A DNA stretch of 64,000 nucleotides. It comes from G965218495 sp965218495. GTDB taxonomy: Bacteria; Bacteroidota; Rhodothermia; Rhodothermales; Bin80. Numbering within the stretch: the first letter of the stretch is position 1; every line of letters begins with the position of its first letter. Made by a program: the position numbers and the translations under genes. The notes beneath the pieces were generated by a model. The model had not been told where the DNA came from, did not search any database, and saw only the letters and a list, made by a program, of their open reading frames with translations. Of the stretch, positions 27,587 through 36,164 are shown one piece after another. The DNA lies in assembly GCA_965218495.1 (NCBI GenBank), contig OZ244626.1:1240001-1304000 (forward strand). The letters are read 5' to 3'.

Positions 27587-29173
27587 ATGACCCTTTTCCC
27601 ATTTTTTCTTTGCCTGGTTGGCATTCAGGCATACTACATAATCTGGTCTCATAGAGAGAAAAGGCGCATCACTGCAGAGGAACTTGGTAAAGAGGCATTA
27701 GGGCGTATTTTGGATGATGTCGAGTTGCGGGCGGGCCGCGGTCAGGCACCCGATTGGGTAGCGTATTCCGACCAATTGGATCGGCTTATTGAGCCAGCCC
27801 TTGACAGGATCCGGCAGCTTGCTGGATCCTCCCTCGCGACCGGTATTGGCGGCACGATGCTGCTGTTTGCGATTGAGCTCATCGCATCTCCAAACTCCCT
27901 GGCCGAACCTTCTGCGCTGGCTGGTCCGGCGTTGCTCGCGGTACTATCGAGCATTATTGGCATAGCCGCGCACCTGTACCTTGTGCTGCATGTCCTGCAA
28001 GGTTCGCAACACAAGGCGGACAAGGCGGTGTTGGCATTGCACGATAGGGTCCAGGATAGGAGCCGGGAACGCCCACCGGTAAACAAGTTTGGAGAGGGTT
28101 TTCGGCTTGAACTCAGCCAAGCCTTTGCCGAGGCCTTGGCGCAGTTTCCTACGGCAATGCGGCAGGTTGATGAAAGCGTTCTGCACCTAAAGGACATGGC
28201 TGAAAAGCAGTTACGCGAGATCGCTTCCGCATCTTTGGGCTTAGCGCACAGGTTTTCAGAGTTGACATACGCAGCCCAGAATCTGAGTGACTCTGCTCAA
28301 ACTGTAGGAACAACTGCTGAGCGGGTCGTCCAGGGAGCCAGCGAGTTGGATAAGCTGCCGCGGTTGATTGAAAAGTCGCTTGAAGAGGCATCAAGCGTAT
28401 GGCGGAAGGAGATCAGCAACGGGCAGGACGGGTTCGTTTCGGCAGTAAAGGAAACGCTGTCGGATCAGCGTGGACTCCTTCTTGAGATGAAAACGCGCTT
28501 TGAGGACCAGGGAGCCATGGTTGAGACTGTGCTGGACAAGAATGGCAAGCGACTGGAGCAGATCGTAGGCAGGTTTGATCAGTTATCAACGTTGTTACAA
28601 AACTTTCCAGAGGAAAGTCGCAAAGCGCAGGAGGGTATGTCCGAAAAATTCGGGAAAGCGGCGGACAACCACGTGCTTGCGCTAAGGAATTCCATAACGT
28701 CTGCCATTGAAGAGCTGCGGAAAGCGGTCGAGGATAGTCACAGAAAAATGCGGCAGGAATTCGTCAGTCGCAACCATGATATCGTAAAGGCGATTTTCGA
28801 CCGCTTGGAAGATCAAATCAGTGCTACGATTGTGGGCCCGCTTGCCGACATGGGTCAACATCTGGCGGCGGCAACAACGATAGTGCCCGATGCAGCGAAA
28901 AAGCTATCGGACAGCCTCTTCTTGTCGATGGAAGTCCTCAAAGCCTTGCCGAAGCGGTTGGATTCGACGACAGCACGAATTGAGGATATGGCAAGCACGG
29001 TCGAGTCCGCAATAACGGACTCCATGTCGAAGGCGTGGGAACCGGTGCGTGATGACACGCAGGATTTCTATAAGTATGCCCGGACCGCGCACGAGGAGAT
29101 CAGTGGCACCGTAAAGAGCCTTGTTGAATTTATCGAGGAGTTGATCGGCCGGATTGAGTTGGAAATGCCATAA
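27587..29173 (+). CDS. ZorA/MotA/ExbB-like membrane protein with long coiled-coil tail
   Basis: 528 residues. Three hydrophobic segments are visible: residues about 1-20 (FPFFLCLVGIQAYYIIW), about 80-103 (SLATGIGGTMLLFAIELIA) and about 112-140 (ALLAVLSSIIGIAAHLYLVL). The GIGGT and small-residue pattern of the second and third segments resembles the proton-channel helices of MotA, TolQ, ExbB and ZorA. The remaining roughly 380 residues are strongly helical and charged, a long cytoplasmic coiled coil like the ZorA tail. The preceding gene ends four bases upstream. With the next gene it probably forms an ion-driven stator; that is inference. Confidence 0.7.
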   Translation: MTLFPFFLCLVGIQAYYIIWSHREKRRITAEELGKEALGRILDDVELRAGRGQAPDWVAYSDQLDRLIEPALDRIRQLAGSSLATGIGGTMLLFAIELIASPNSLAEPSALAGPALLAVLSSIIGIAAHLYLVLHVLQGSQHKADKAVLALHDRVQDRSRERPPVNKFGEGFRLELSQAFAEALAQFPTAMRQVDESVLHLKDMAEKQLREIASASLGLAHRFSELTYAAQNLSDSAQTVGTTAERVVQGASELDKLPRLIEKSLEEASSVWRKEISNGQDGFVSAVKETLSDQRGLLLEMKTRFEDQGAMVETVLDKNGKRLEQIVGRFDQLSTLLQNFPEESRKAQEGMSEKFGKAADNHVLALRNSITSAIEELRKAVEDSHRKMRQEFVSRNHDIVKAIFDRLEDQISATIVGPLADMGQHLAAATTIVPDAAKKLSDSLFLSMEVLKALPKRLDSTTARIEDMASTVESAITDSMSKAWEPVRDDTQDFYKYARTAHEEISGTVKSLVEFIEELIGRIELEMP

Positions 29174-29196
29174 AGCGGAGCAAGACACATATCACG

Positions 29197-29754
29197 GTGT
29201 GGCCTGCATTCGCAGACTTCATGACCGTCATTGCCATCCTCGCCATATATCTGGGCGTGGCACACGGTGGCTGTGGCTCGGCATCTGATTGCTGCGAAAC
29301 AGTACACTCGTTGCAGGGCCAAGTTGAAGCGCTGCAGGACTCCTTGGAGGACCAGCGGGCAGCACGTGATTCGGTCAGCAAGGCCCGTTTTGGACACGTG
29401 CCTTGTCTTGGTCTGGGCTCGGACGAGCAGCCGAGGGCGGTTGCCAAAATCCAAGTTCTTCCCGGCGCGCGGTATCAAATCTCCCGCGCCTGGAGCAGCA
29501 GCGACAGCACAAGCCTTGCAGATGCAGCGACCATTCTAAACAGAGCGAATCCGGCCGAGCTGAGCGCTTCAGGATTCCAGGACTTCGCCTCTAGGTTGCA
29601 ACGGTCCGAAAGAAACTGGGGTCTTGAAGAATGCCGGTACTGGGTTCGGATGGAAAATGGCGGCGTTGATCCGAATGAATTCATAGTGAGGTGGATGCGT
29701 GAGATCGGTCCCTATTTTGGTGGCGCGGTGAATCCCAGCGTTTTAACGAGATAG
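29197..29754 (+). CDS. ZorB/MotB-like single-pass membrane protein
   Basis: 185 residues from a GTG at 29197; no ATG is available between the upstream stop and the membrane helix. The single N-terminal helix reads WPAFADFMTVIAILAIYLGV. Its Asp sits where MotB, ExbD and ZorB have the proton-carrying Asp. A short coiled-coil-like segment (VEALQDSLEDQRAARDSV) and a C-terminal globular region follow, without the classic OmpA peptidoglycan motif. It follows the ZorA-like gene after 23 bases, fitting the usual A-then-B order. Bases 29755-30016 downstream hold no supported gene, and the IS256-type element then begins, so the operon may have been truncated. Confidence 0.65.
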   Translation: MWPAFADFMTVIAILAIYLGVAHGGCGSASDCCETVHSLQGQVEALQDSLEDQRAARDSVSKARFGHVPCLGLGSDEQPRAVAKIQVLPGARYQISRAWSSSDSTSLADAATILNRANPAELSASGFQDFASRLQRSERNWGLEECRYWVRMENGGVDPNEFIVRWMREIGPYFGGAVNPSVLTR

Positions 29755-30320
29755 TCGTTTCCGCATATAATAAGAGGCAGCCCGAGAGTCCGAAGGTGGT
29801 GCGCAGTGGATTTGCAAATTGCGCGAAACGCTTTCTAGATCTTGCACGCTCCAGAGACCTTGCTGATGAAGTCGGTGGAGCAAACTGCACCAGCACCATC
29901 GCGCCACGGTTGGCCCATCGGTTACGCCGCTGGATGTAGGTGAGCTATCACCCACCAAGCATTGGTATGGATCGCCTCCGGGAGGATATTGCGATACACA
30001 TCCTAGCGATTGAAAGGGGATTGCACAAAATTTAGTTGGGTTTCGGCGGCTTCTGCCAAGATGGGCCCTCAAAGTAGATATCTTTTGGCAATAGATTACG
30101 CTTCGGGCCGATTGTATGGGTGCAAATGGGGCGGTGCATGCCTATGTGGGCCCAATTGCGTGCTCACACGCGGATTTTCGGGCGTAGGCAGGCTCGTGGA
30201 GTGACTTTCCGGGCACGATATCCCGCAGGTATCCTCTGATCGCACGCGTAAGCGGCGATCTTGGCAGGGTGCAGCGCCTCAGAGCGTCCGGACAGCTGCG
30301 GGTTTTGCGTTATGCCAGCG

Positions 30321-31637
30321 TCAGCAGCGCACTACTGCGCGGGGGCATCCAGCGGCAGGTGTTGCCTTTGCAGCCCTTTGGGGCTGGCAGACCGAATCCC
30401 CACTAACCCATCGACCCCCGGAGGTGCTCAGCACCTGGGTCAGCTCCTTCATGTCCTCCCGGCGTATCGGCTTCAGATTCGACTCGTACTGCATGAATAT
30501 CGCCCCGCACCAGCGCTGACGCATCCCCGATGATCCCCAGCGCTTCACGTTCCGTGATCGGTTCGCAATAATGCTGTTGAGGTTCTCGATGATGTTCGTC
30601 GTCTTCAGACTGTCTCTGACAGCCTGGTTCCGCACCCCCAACCGGTGAAGTGTCAGCGTATCCTCCAAACCCTCCTCCAGACTGCGTGCGGCTTTCGGAT
30701 ACGATCGCTGCAGCGCTCCATGCAGCGACACAAGCGCCGCCCGTGCCTCCGCGTACGTGGGTAGCTCCCATGCCGCCTGAAGCCGACGCTTCATATGCGT
30801 GGCCGCTGGCTCGCTTTTGATGTGACGCGTCACATTGGTACGCTTGTGCCATTGGCAGCGCTGGAATACGACCGCATCCCCAAACACCGCGCCGATCCCC
30901 TTGCGAAGCCCGCGGCTGCCGTCCACCTGTACCAACAGCTTGTCGGTATGGGTGAAGCCCCGATGCAACAGATCCTGCAACAGCGATTCCACCTGCGCAC
31001 TGTTCTCGGTACGGCTTTCCGCAAAGCCCAGGACGACCTTCTCGCCCTCGGTCGTGATGCCCATCGCTACTATCATCTGCATATCGGCCAGATACTTGCC
31101 ATCAAGCAGGAGCACCGCAAAGGTGTGCTGATCGAAGCGGCGCGTCTCAAATGCCTTCAGTAGCGCTGCCGTCTGCGTCATGAAGGCGTTGCCTATGCTG
31201 CTGGCACTCAACCCCATACTATCGGTGAAGACTTGGGCCGCCTGCCTGTAATTGCGCCGCGACAGTCCACACAGCAACCTTCTTACCACGCTTTCCCGGT
31301 CCATAAGCCCACGCTCGCGCAAAAGGCGGTACGTTTGCAGAGGACGCTCCCTTCGGGTTCGTACATTCCGCACGCGCGGTACGCGGACCGCAATGCGCTC
31401 CAAACCGACGCGGATGGAACCCGGATTCGTCCCCCAGCGCTGAAAGCCTGTCTTATGGTGCTTCCCACGTGCGCCGCATATGAAGTGGGCCTCGGCTTCC
31501 ATGACCCATGTGGCCATCTTGGTAAGAAGATCATCGAGATATCCAAGGCAGCTGGCCAGGCCGATGACATTCCTTTGCGCAAGCCCCCGAAGGTCCTCGA
31601 TGAGTGATTGATCCAGCATAGGGGTATGGGTCATCAT
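30321..31637 (-). CDS. IS256/Mutator-type DDE transposase (copy A)
   Basis: 438 residues, slightly longer than most IS256 transposases. The catalytic core is intact: Asp179 in LLLDGKYL, Asp239 in VQVDGSRGL, the QRCQWHKR motif at 259-266 and Glu351 in NIIENLNSII. The C-terminus has RNVKRW and FMQYES. Its start overlaps the stop of the preceding gene by four bases, so translation is probably coupled to the paralogous upstream protein. It differs at only a few positions from the copy at 47782-49086, mainly near the ends. Confidence 0.95.
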   Translation of the reverse strand: MMTHTPMLDQSLIEDLRGLAQRNVIGLASCLGYLDDLLTKMATWVMEAEAHFICGARGKHHKTGFQRWGTNPGSIRVGLERIAVRVPRVRNVRTRRERPLQTYRLLRERGLMDRESVVRRLLCGLSRRNYRQAAQVFTDSMGLSASSIGNAFMTQTAALLKAFETRRFDQHTFAVLLLDGKYLADMQMIVAMGITTEGEKVVLGFAESRTENSAQVESLLQDLLHRGFTHTDKLLVQVDGSRGLRKGIGAVFGDAVVFQRCQWHKRTNVTRHIKSEPAATHMKRRLQAAWELPTYAEARAALVSLHGALQRSYPKAARSLEEGLEDTLTLHRLGVRNQAVRDSLKTTNIIENLNSIIANRSRNVKRWGSSGMRQRWCGAIFMQYESNLKPIRREDMKELTQVLSTSGGRWVSGDSVCQPQRAAKATPAAGCPRAVVRC

Positions 31638-32602
31638 ACGGCGTTGAGGTTGATGAGACTCTCACGAAGTTGTGGCAGATGGGCCGCATGGGCCACACGG
31701 CGCAGCTGAGCCTCGTGTTCCAACAGTGCCAGTGCCATCTGTTCGCGTCGCTGGAAAACGGCGCTGGCCGGGGTCTGCAACCTGCGACTGATGGCATTCA
31801 TGAAGCGCATCACGCGCAGCCCCCTGTCGAGCTTGAGCAGCATGCCCGTGCGTTGAATCGTCAGAGATTGCTCCAGGCCCTCCCACAGAACCTTCGCTGC
31901 GGACCGATTGACGCGCGTCAAGTCCTGGTGAATACGGGTGAGTGCGCGTTCAGCTTCCCGGGCATCGAACCCATTCCATGTCTGGCGGAGGCGATTGCGA
32001 TACACAGGAACAAGGTCTTCCGGAAGACCACAGGTGACTTGATCCAATAGCGTATTGAGATAGCGCTGTATAGCGACCCTGGGGCCGAACACCTGGCGCA
32101 CCGCCGATTGAAGTCCAGTACTGCTGGGCAGCACACAGAGCAGCCCGTCGGCGGCCGAAAGACCACGATCGGACAGCGACTGCACAAAGGACGTAAGAGC
32201 AGAGACGTTTTCAGGGTAGCACGCTACCAGGCCAAGTATGCGGCGATAGCCCGTGATGGTCAGACCCGCTCCAAGAACGATGTTAACGCCGCGTGGGCAC
32301 AGCCCGCGCAGCCAGATCGCAATGATCGGGTCGTCTTGCAGACTGCGCGAATGCAACAGCTGCCACGCTTCATTCAACTGTGCCGAGTCCGGCTTTGTGT
32401 CCTGGGCCGCAGCAGAAGCCTTGATTACTGCGGGCGGTGGCACCGGCTGCTGATGCGCTACCGGAATGGGCCAGTCGGTGGTCAATTGTTGCAGTATGTG
32501 CGTGCAGAGCTTCATCAGAAGCCGCCGCGCGTCACCGGAGGGATTGATCTGGGCGTCTGCAGGCGCCTCAGCCCTCCCCAAAACAGGCTGTGAGGGGTTC
32601 AT
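31634..32602 (-). CDS. Catalytically dead IS256-type transposase paralogue (copy A)
   Basis: 322 residues, first gene of the element. From residue about 93 onward it parallels the partner transposase: IIAIWLRGLCP matches FAVLLLDGKYL, RILGLVACYPENVSAL matches VVLGFAESRTENSAQV, GLLCVLPSSTGLQSAVRQVF matches the DGS-containing strand, and RVMRFMNAIS matches NIIENLNSII. All three acidic catalytic positions and the CQWHK motif are lost. The first 90 residues are proline/alanine-rich and unrelated. The frame is intact in both full copies with about eight substitutions, suggesting a retained function such as an accessory or regulatory subunit. Confidence 0.8.
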   Translation of the reverse strand: MNPSQPVLGRAEAPADAQINPSGDARRLLMKLCTHILQQLTTDWPIPVAHQQPVPPPAVIKASAAAQDTKPDSAQLNEAWQLLHSRSLQDDPIIAIWLRGLCPRGVNIVLGAGLTITGYRRILGLVACYPENVSALTSFVQSLSDRGLSAADGLLCVLPSSTGLQSAVRQVFGPRVAIQRYLNTLLDQVTCGLPEDLVPVYRNRLRQTWNGFDAREAERALTRIHQDLTRVNRSAAKVLWEGLEQSLTIQRTGMLLKLDRGLRVMRFMNAISRRLQTPASAVFQRREQMALALLEHEAQLRRVAHAAHLPQLRESLINLNAV

Positions 32603-32683
32603 ATGGTTGGAAAGGAATGGTGGAGGCTAGGGTCCACCTCCACAGCAACTCTCCAATTCCCAACTTGAAAATGTGCAATCCCA

Positions 32684-33247
32684 TTGATCCAATAGCGTAT
32701 TGAGACAGCGCTGTATAGCGACCCTGGGGCCGAACACCTGGCGCACCGCCGATTGAAGTCCAGTACTGCTGGGCAGCACACAGAGCAGCCCGGAGGCGGC
32801 CGAAAGACCACGGTCGGACAGCGACTGCACAAAGGACGCAAGAGCAGAGACGTTCTCAGGGTAGCACGCTACCAGGCCAAGTATGCGGCGATAGCCCGTG
32901 ATGGTCAGACCCGCTCCAAGAACGATGTTAACGCCGCGTGGGCACAGCCCGCGCAGCCAGATCGCAACGATCGGGTCGTCTTGCAGACTGCGCGAATGCA
33001 ACAGCTGCCACGCTTCATTCAACTGCGCCGAGTCCGGCTTTGTGTCCTGGGCCGCAGCAGAAGCCTTGATCACTGCGGGCGGTGGCGCCGGCTGCTGATG
33101 CGCTGCCGGAATGGGCCAGTCGGTGGTCAATTGTTGCAGTATGTGCGTGCAGAGCTTCATCAGAAGCCGCCGCGAGTCACCGGAGGGATTGATCTGGGCG
33201 TCTGCAGGCGCCTCAGCCCTCCCCATAACAGGCTGTGAGGGGTTCAT
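32684..33247 (-). pseudogene. Truncated dead-transposase paralogue
   Basis: The first 188 or so residues of the 322-residue paralogue remain, starting at the ATG 33247. The frame then runs into the end of copy A and stops near 32627. The region corresponding to the C-terminal 135 residues is missing, and no partner transposase gene follows. It is a remnant; whether the shortened protein is made is unknown. Confidence 0.8.
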
Positions 33248-33327
33248 ATGATTGGAAAGGAATGGTGGAGACTAGGGTCCACCTCCACAGCAACTCTCCA
33301 ATTCCCAACTTGAATTTGTGCGATCCC
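32684..33327 (-). mobile_element. Truncated right-hand part of a third copy of the IS256-type element
   Basis: The sequence matches the right quarter of the full element, including its terminal repeat ending at 33327 (GTGCGATCCC), but it begins abruptly inside the paralogue gene one base after the end of copy A. Copy A probably inserted into or recombined with this one. The orientation is the same as copy A. Confidence 0.85.
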
Positions 33328-34188
33328 GGCTCTCGCCTGAGAAATACCAAACATCAGCCGGAGGAGGGTGCACGGTGCTCCAGCAATTCTGGCCACGCTA
33401 CTGGCTTGCGGTAACGTGATCCAAACGCGGGAATGCAATGACGTTACGAGATTCGGAGCAACGGTGCAGCGACTGACCGCGGCCTACGCAACGGCAAGCA
33501 CGATCCGCAAAGGCAAGCATCCGCGTCAAACTGCGGATACACAATCACCTCTGGTGGGGGTGAGCACACCTGTCCGTATCTGCCCAAAAAACGGCGCACT
33601 CGCAGCCTCAAATATACGCTAATGTAACATAAGGATAATTATGTTGCATTGATGACGGCCCTTGGCTACCACAAAACAAGAACACCTGCGCCCTCTCTTG
33701 TCTTGCCGCGGAAAACACAGTGCAACGCAATGGCAGGCCCACCAGATTAGACATTACCGTGAGCTGTTAAAACCTGTGAGGGCGATTCGCAAACACGGGT
33801 CAGTAACCAAGACGGCCGCTGTAGGCGCGCTACTCAAAGCTGCAATGCTCGTGCTCTCAGTGAGCACAGGGCTGCGAGTCACCGGGGTCTTGCACGAGAT
33901 ACCCATTGCGGCCTAGGCCCGAAACACCCCCTCACGTTGATGCCGGCATACTCAACAGCGTGCCCGCGATAGCGCGGACACCAAACGCCACCGATTTGTG
34001 CCCCCTTGGAGATACTCCTTCAATGAGCCAAGTCGCTGCGCTTCCTACGGTCGCGCGGGACGTCAGCGCGAATCAAAGCGCGAGTGCAGCGTGTGACGGC
34101 GTCTCCAACGACGCTGTTCGACCCATCTGCGCCCCTGCTTGTATCAATTGCGGGCATGCTGGCGCTAAAACAATCTGCTGGGTACAGT
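33328..34188. other. Intergenic region containing a dif-like site
   Basis: 861 bases without a recognisable gene. Frames at 33662-33916 and 33906-34214 show no family features. The only structured signal is the 28-bp dif-like site at 33622-33649. Confidence 0.5.
33622..33649. other. Candidate dif-like Xer recombination site
   Basis: Two 11-base arms, ATGTAACATAA (33622-33632) and TTATGTTGCAT (33639-33649), flank a 6-base spacer, GGATAA. The arms are inverted repeats with 10 of 11 matches. The arm-spacer-arm layout and the TTATGTT core are those of bacterial dif sites bound by XerC and XerD. It may be the chromosome terminus site or a plasmid/phage Xer site left by an integrated element. Confidence 0.6.
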
Positions 34189-34559
34189 TCAGCCGTTCGA
34201 CAAGTCTAAATTGACTTGCCAATTCACACCGAAACGATCCGTCAGAGCACCGAAATAGGCGCCCCAGAAAGTTTCCTGGATGGGCATTGTTACCGAGCCA
34301 CCATCCGATAGCTTGCCAAAGATGTCGTCCGCCTCTACCCGGCTTCCAGGTTGAATGGACAGCTAAAAATTGTTGCCAGTGACAGTCGGAGGACCGAAGC
34401 CATCCACGCTGTCGCTTCCCATCAGAACGCTGGCACCTATCGGCAGTGAAACGTGCATTATGAGATCCTTCTGCTCTTCTGAAATGTTCATGTCAGCAGG
34501 GCCCTCTGCAAACGTGTTAAAGCTCTGGTACGTACCCTCAAAGCACGACCGATAAAATT

Positions 34560-35965
34560 GGCTCTTCCCCTAATTAGATGGGTGCAGTGTTGTATTCAAC
34601 GGGAAACGAAATGAGGTGATGCGGATTCATACCCGCTTCTTGCCTGTTTCAAGGCCATCATCACGATGGCGCACACGTTCTCTAACCCCAGCAACGATAT
34701 GTCACAACTAAAGACTGATATCGGTTGCCTCTTGGGCATCCAGACTCCCTGGAAGATTTCCGAGGTGACGTTTGCGCATGAGGCGCAAGAAGTCCGGATT
34801 CATGTAGCTTGCGAGGACGGCCATCAGCTGCCTTGTCCGGAGTGCGGCTTGGCGTGTCCGGGCTACGACCACCGTTCTCGGCAATGGCGTCACCTGGATT
34901 TGTGCGAGTATCGCACGATGGTGGTTGCGCAACTTCCCCGCGTGGAATGTCCGGAGCATGGAGTGCGCACCGTGTCGATTCCGTGGGCGGAACCTATGTC
35001 ACGGTTCACTGCAGGGTTTGAGGCGCTGGTGATTGATTGGCTGCAGGAGGCGAGTGTGTCGGCGGTGTCCCGTCTGATGGGGGTGAGCTGGAATGCGATA
35101 GACGGGATCATGCAGCGCGCGGTGCAACGCGGCCTTGCGCGGAGGAAGGAACGGGATGTTGCCCATATTGGCGTGGATGAGACCTCTTTTCGCAAGCGTC
35201 ATGCGTATGTCACCATTGTTTCGGATGCGAAGGCGGGAACGGTGCTGCATGTGGGCGAAGACCGTAAGAAAGAAACACTTACGCGTTGGTATGCTGGGCT
35301 CACTTTGGAGCAGCTGGAGGGCATCGAGAGTGTTAGCATGGACATGTGGCCGGCCTACATCAACGCCACGCTGGAGCATGTGCCAGAGGCGCAACGGAAG
35401 GTGGCCTTTGACAAATTCCACGTAGTGAAATGTCTGGGAACTGCCGTGGACAAGGTTCGGCGCCAGGAGCACCGGGCATTGATGAAGGAAGGCTTGGAAG
35501 ACCTCAAGGGAACCAAGTATGATTGGTTGACTCACCCGGCCAACATGTCTGCTAAGCAGAAGGCGCGCTTCCAGCAGTTGCGTACCAGCACGTTGAAGAC
35601 GGCCCGCGCGTGGGCTATCAAGGAAATGGCCCTGCAGTTGTGGCATTATGTCCACCGCACGTGGGCGCGCAAGGGTTGGGAGCGATGGTTGTCGTGGGCC
35701 ATGCGGTGTCGGCTGGAACCGGTCAAGGCAGCCGCCAGAACCATCAAAACACACCTGTGGGGTATCCTCAATGCGATCATCCTGAAGGTGAGCAATGGCC
35801 CTGCGAAAGGCATCAACAGCCGGATCAAAACGATCAAAGTGCGCAGTAGGGGCTTCCGCAATAAACGGCGGTTTGCTAACGCCATTTACTTTCACCTCGG
35901 AGGCCTAGATCTATACCCCGAAAGCGTCCGCAAGTGAGTTTACCCACTAAAACAGGGGTAGAACC
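34560..35965 (+). mobile_element. ISL3-family insertion sequence, copy 2, with 8-bp target duplication
   Basis: 1406 bp, nearly identical to copy 1 at 2680-4087. Flanking direct repeats ATAAAATT at 34552-34559 and 35966-35973 mark the insertion into the VOC-family gene. The right terminus carries a change (GGTTCTACCCCT read inward instead of GGCTCT), which may weaken end recognition. Confidence 0.97.
34666..35937 (+). CDS. ISL3-family transposase (copy 2), catalytic Glu replaced by Lys
   Basis: 423 residues, with one Asp codon fewer near residue 18 than copy 1. The zinc-ribbon region and the first two catalytic segments (HIGVDETSF, SMDMWPAY) match copy 1. In the third segment copy 1 reads GPAEGIN and this copy GPAKGIN, an AAA codon at 35806-35808 (residue 381) in place of GAG. 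In ISL3 transposases this Glu completes the DDE triad, so the protein is probably unable to catalyse transposition though it could still bind ends. Confidence 0.93.
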   Translation: MAHTFSNPSNDMSQLKTDIGCLLGIQTPWKISEVTFAHEAQEVRIHVACEDGHQLPCPECGLACPGYDHRSRQWRHLDLCEYRTMVVAQLPRVECPEHGVRTVSIPWAEPMSRFTAGFEALVIDWLQEASVSAVSRLMGVSWNAIDGIMQRAVQRGLARRKERDVAHIGVDETSFRKRHAYVTIVSDAKAGTVLHVGEDRKKETLTRWYAGLTLEQLEGIESVSMDMWPAYINATLEHVPEAQRKVAFDKFHVVKCLGTAVDKVRRQEHRALMKEGLEDLKGTKYDWLTHPANMSAKQKARFQQLRTSTLKTARAWAIKEMALQLWHYVHRTWARKGWERWLSWAMRCRLEPVKAAARTIKTHLWGILNAIILKVSNGPAKGINSRIKTIKVRSRGFRNKRRFANAIYFHLGGLDLYPESVRK

Positions 35966-36164
35966 ATAAAATTCAAAAGGCTTCCCGGCAATTGCCCTTG
36001 AACGTAAGGTATGTGTCTATTCTCATGTGTGTCCTTTAAGCGAAGTGTCTGAGAGTATTGTGTAAGGCGTGCCGTATCAGTATCCAAGGTAGCGTGCGGC
36101 AACGCTGTTGTAATTTCCGAATTCCACGCCCTGCCAGCCACCTACGACATGACGTACGCTGGCA

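Larger units (their letters stand above)
30017..32682 (-). mobile_element. Two-gene IS256-type element, copy A
   Basis: 2666 bp. The ends begin GGGATTGCACAAAATTTAG (left) and, read inward from the right, GGGATTGCACATTTTCAAG, forming imperfect terminal repeats. The same structure recurs at 47467-50131. No clean target duplication is visible; 30009-30016 and 32683-32690 share only their first five bases. Bases 30017-30320 are non-coding; a short frame there is not conserved between copies beyond what the DNA shows. Confidence 0.88.
34189..36026 (-). pseudogene. VOC-family (PhnB-like) gene disrupted by ISL3
   Basis: The 5' part (36026 down to 35966) encodes MRIDTYLTFKGNCREAFEFY. The 3' part (34559 down to 34189) continues with RSCFEGTYQSFNTFAEG, IMHVSLPIGASVLMGSDS, ETFWGAYFGALTDRFGVNW. 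Joined across the 8-bp duplication they make a PhnB-like glyoxalase/bleomycin-resistance-fold protein of about 140 residues. ISL3 copy 2 separates the parts. A second lesion is an in-frame TAG after GNNF where the family usually has an aromatic residue. The gene is therefore inactive twice over. Confidence 0.88.

Noticed and set aside
30010..30204. 64-codon frame in the left end of the IS256-type element, also present at copy B
   Set aside because: The DNA there differs more between copies than the known coding parts do, and substitutions do not favour silent sites; treated as non-coding end sequence.
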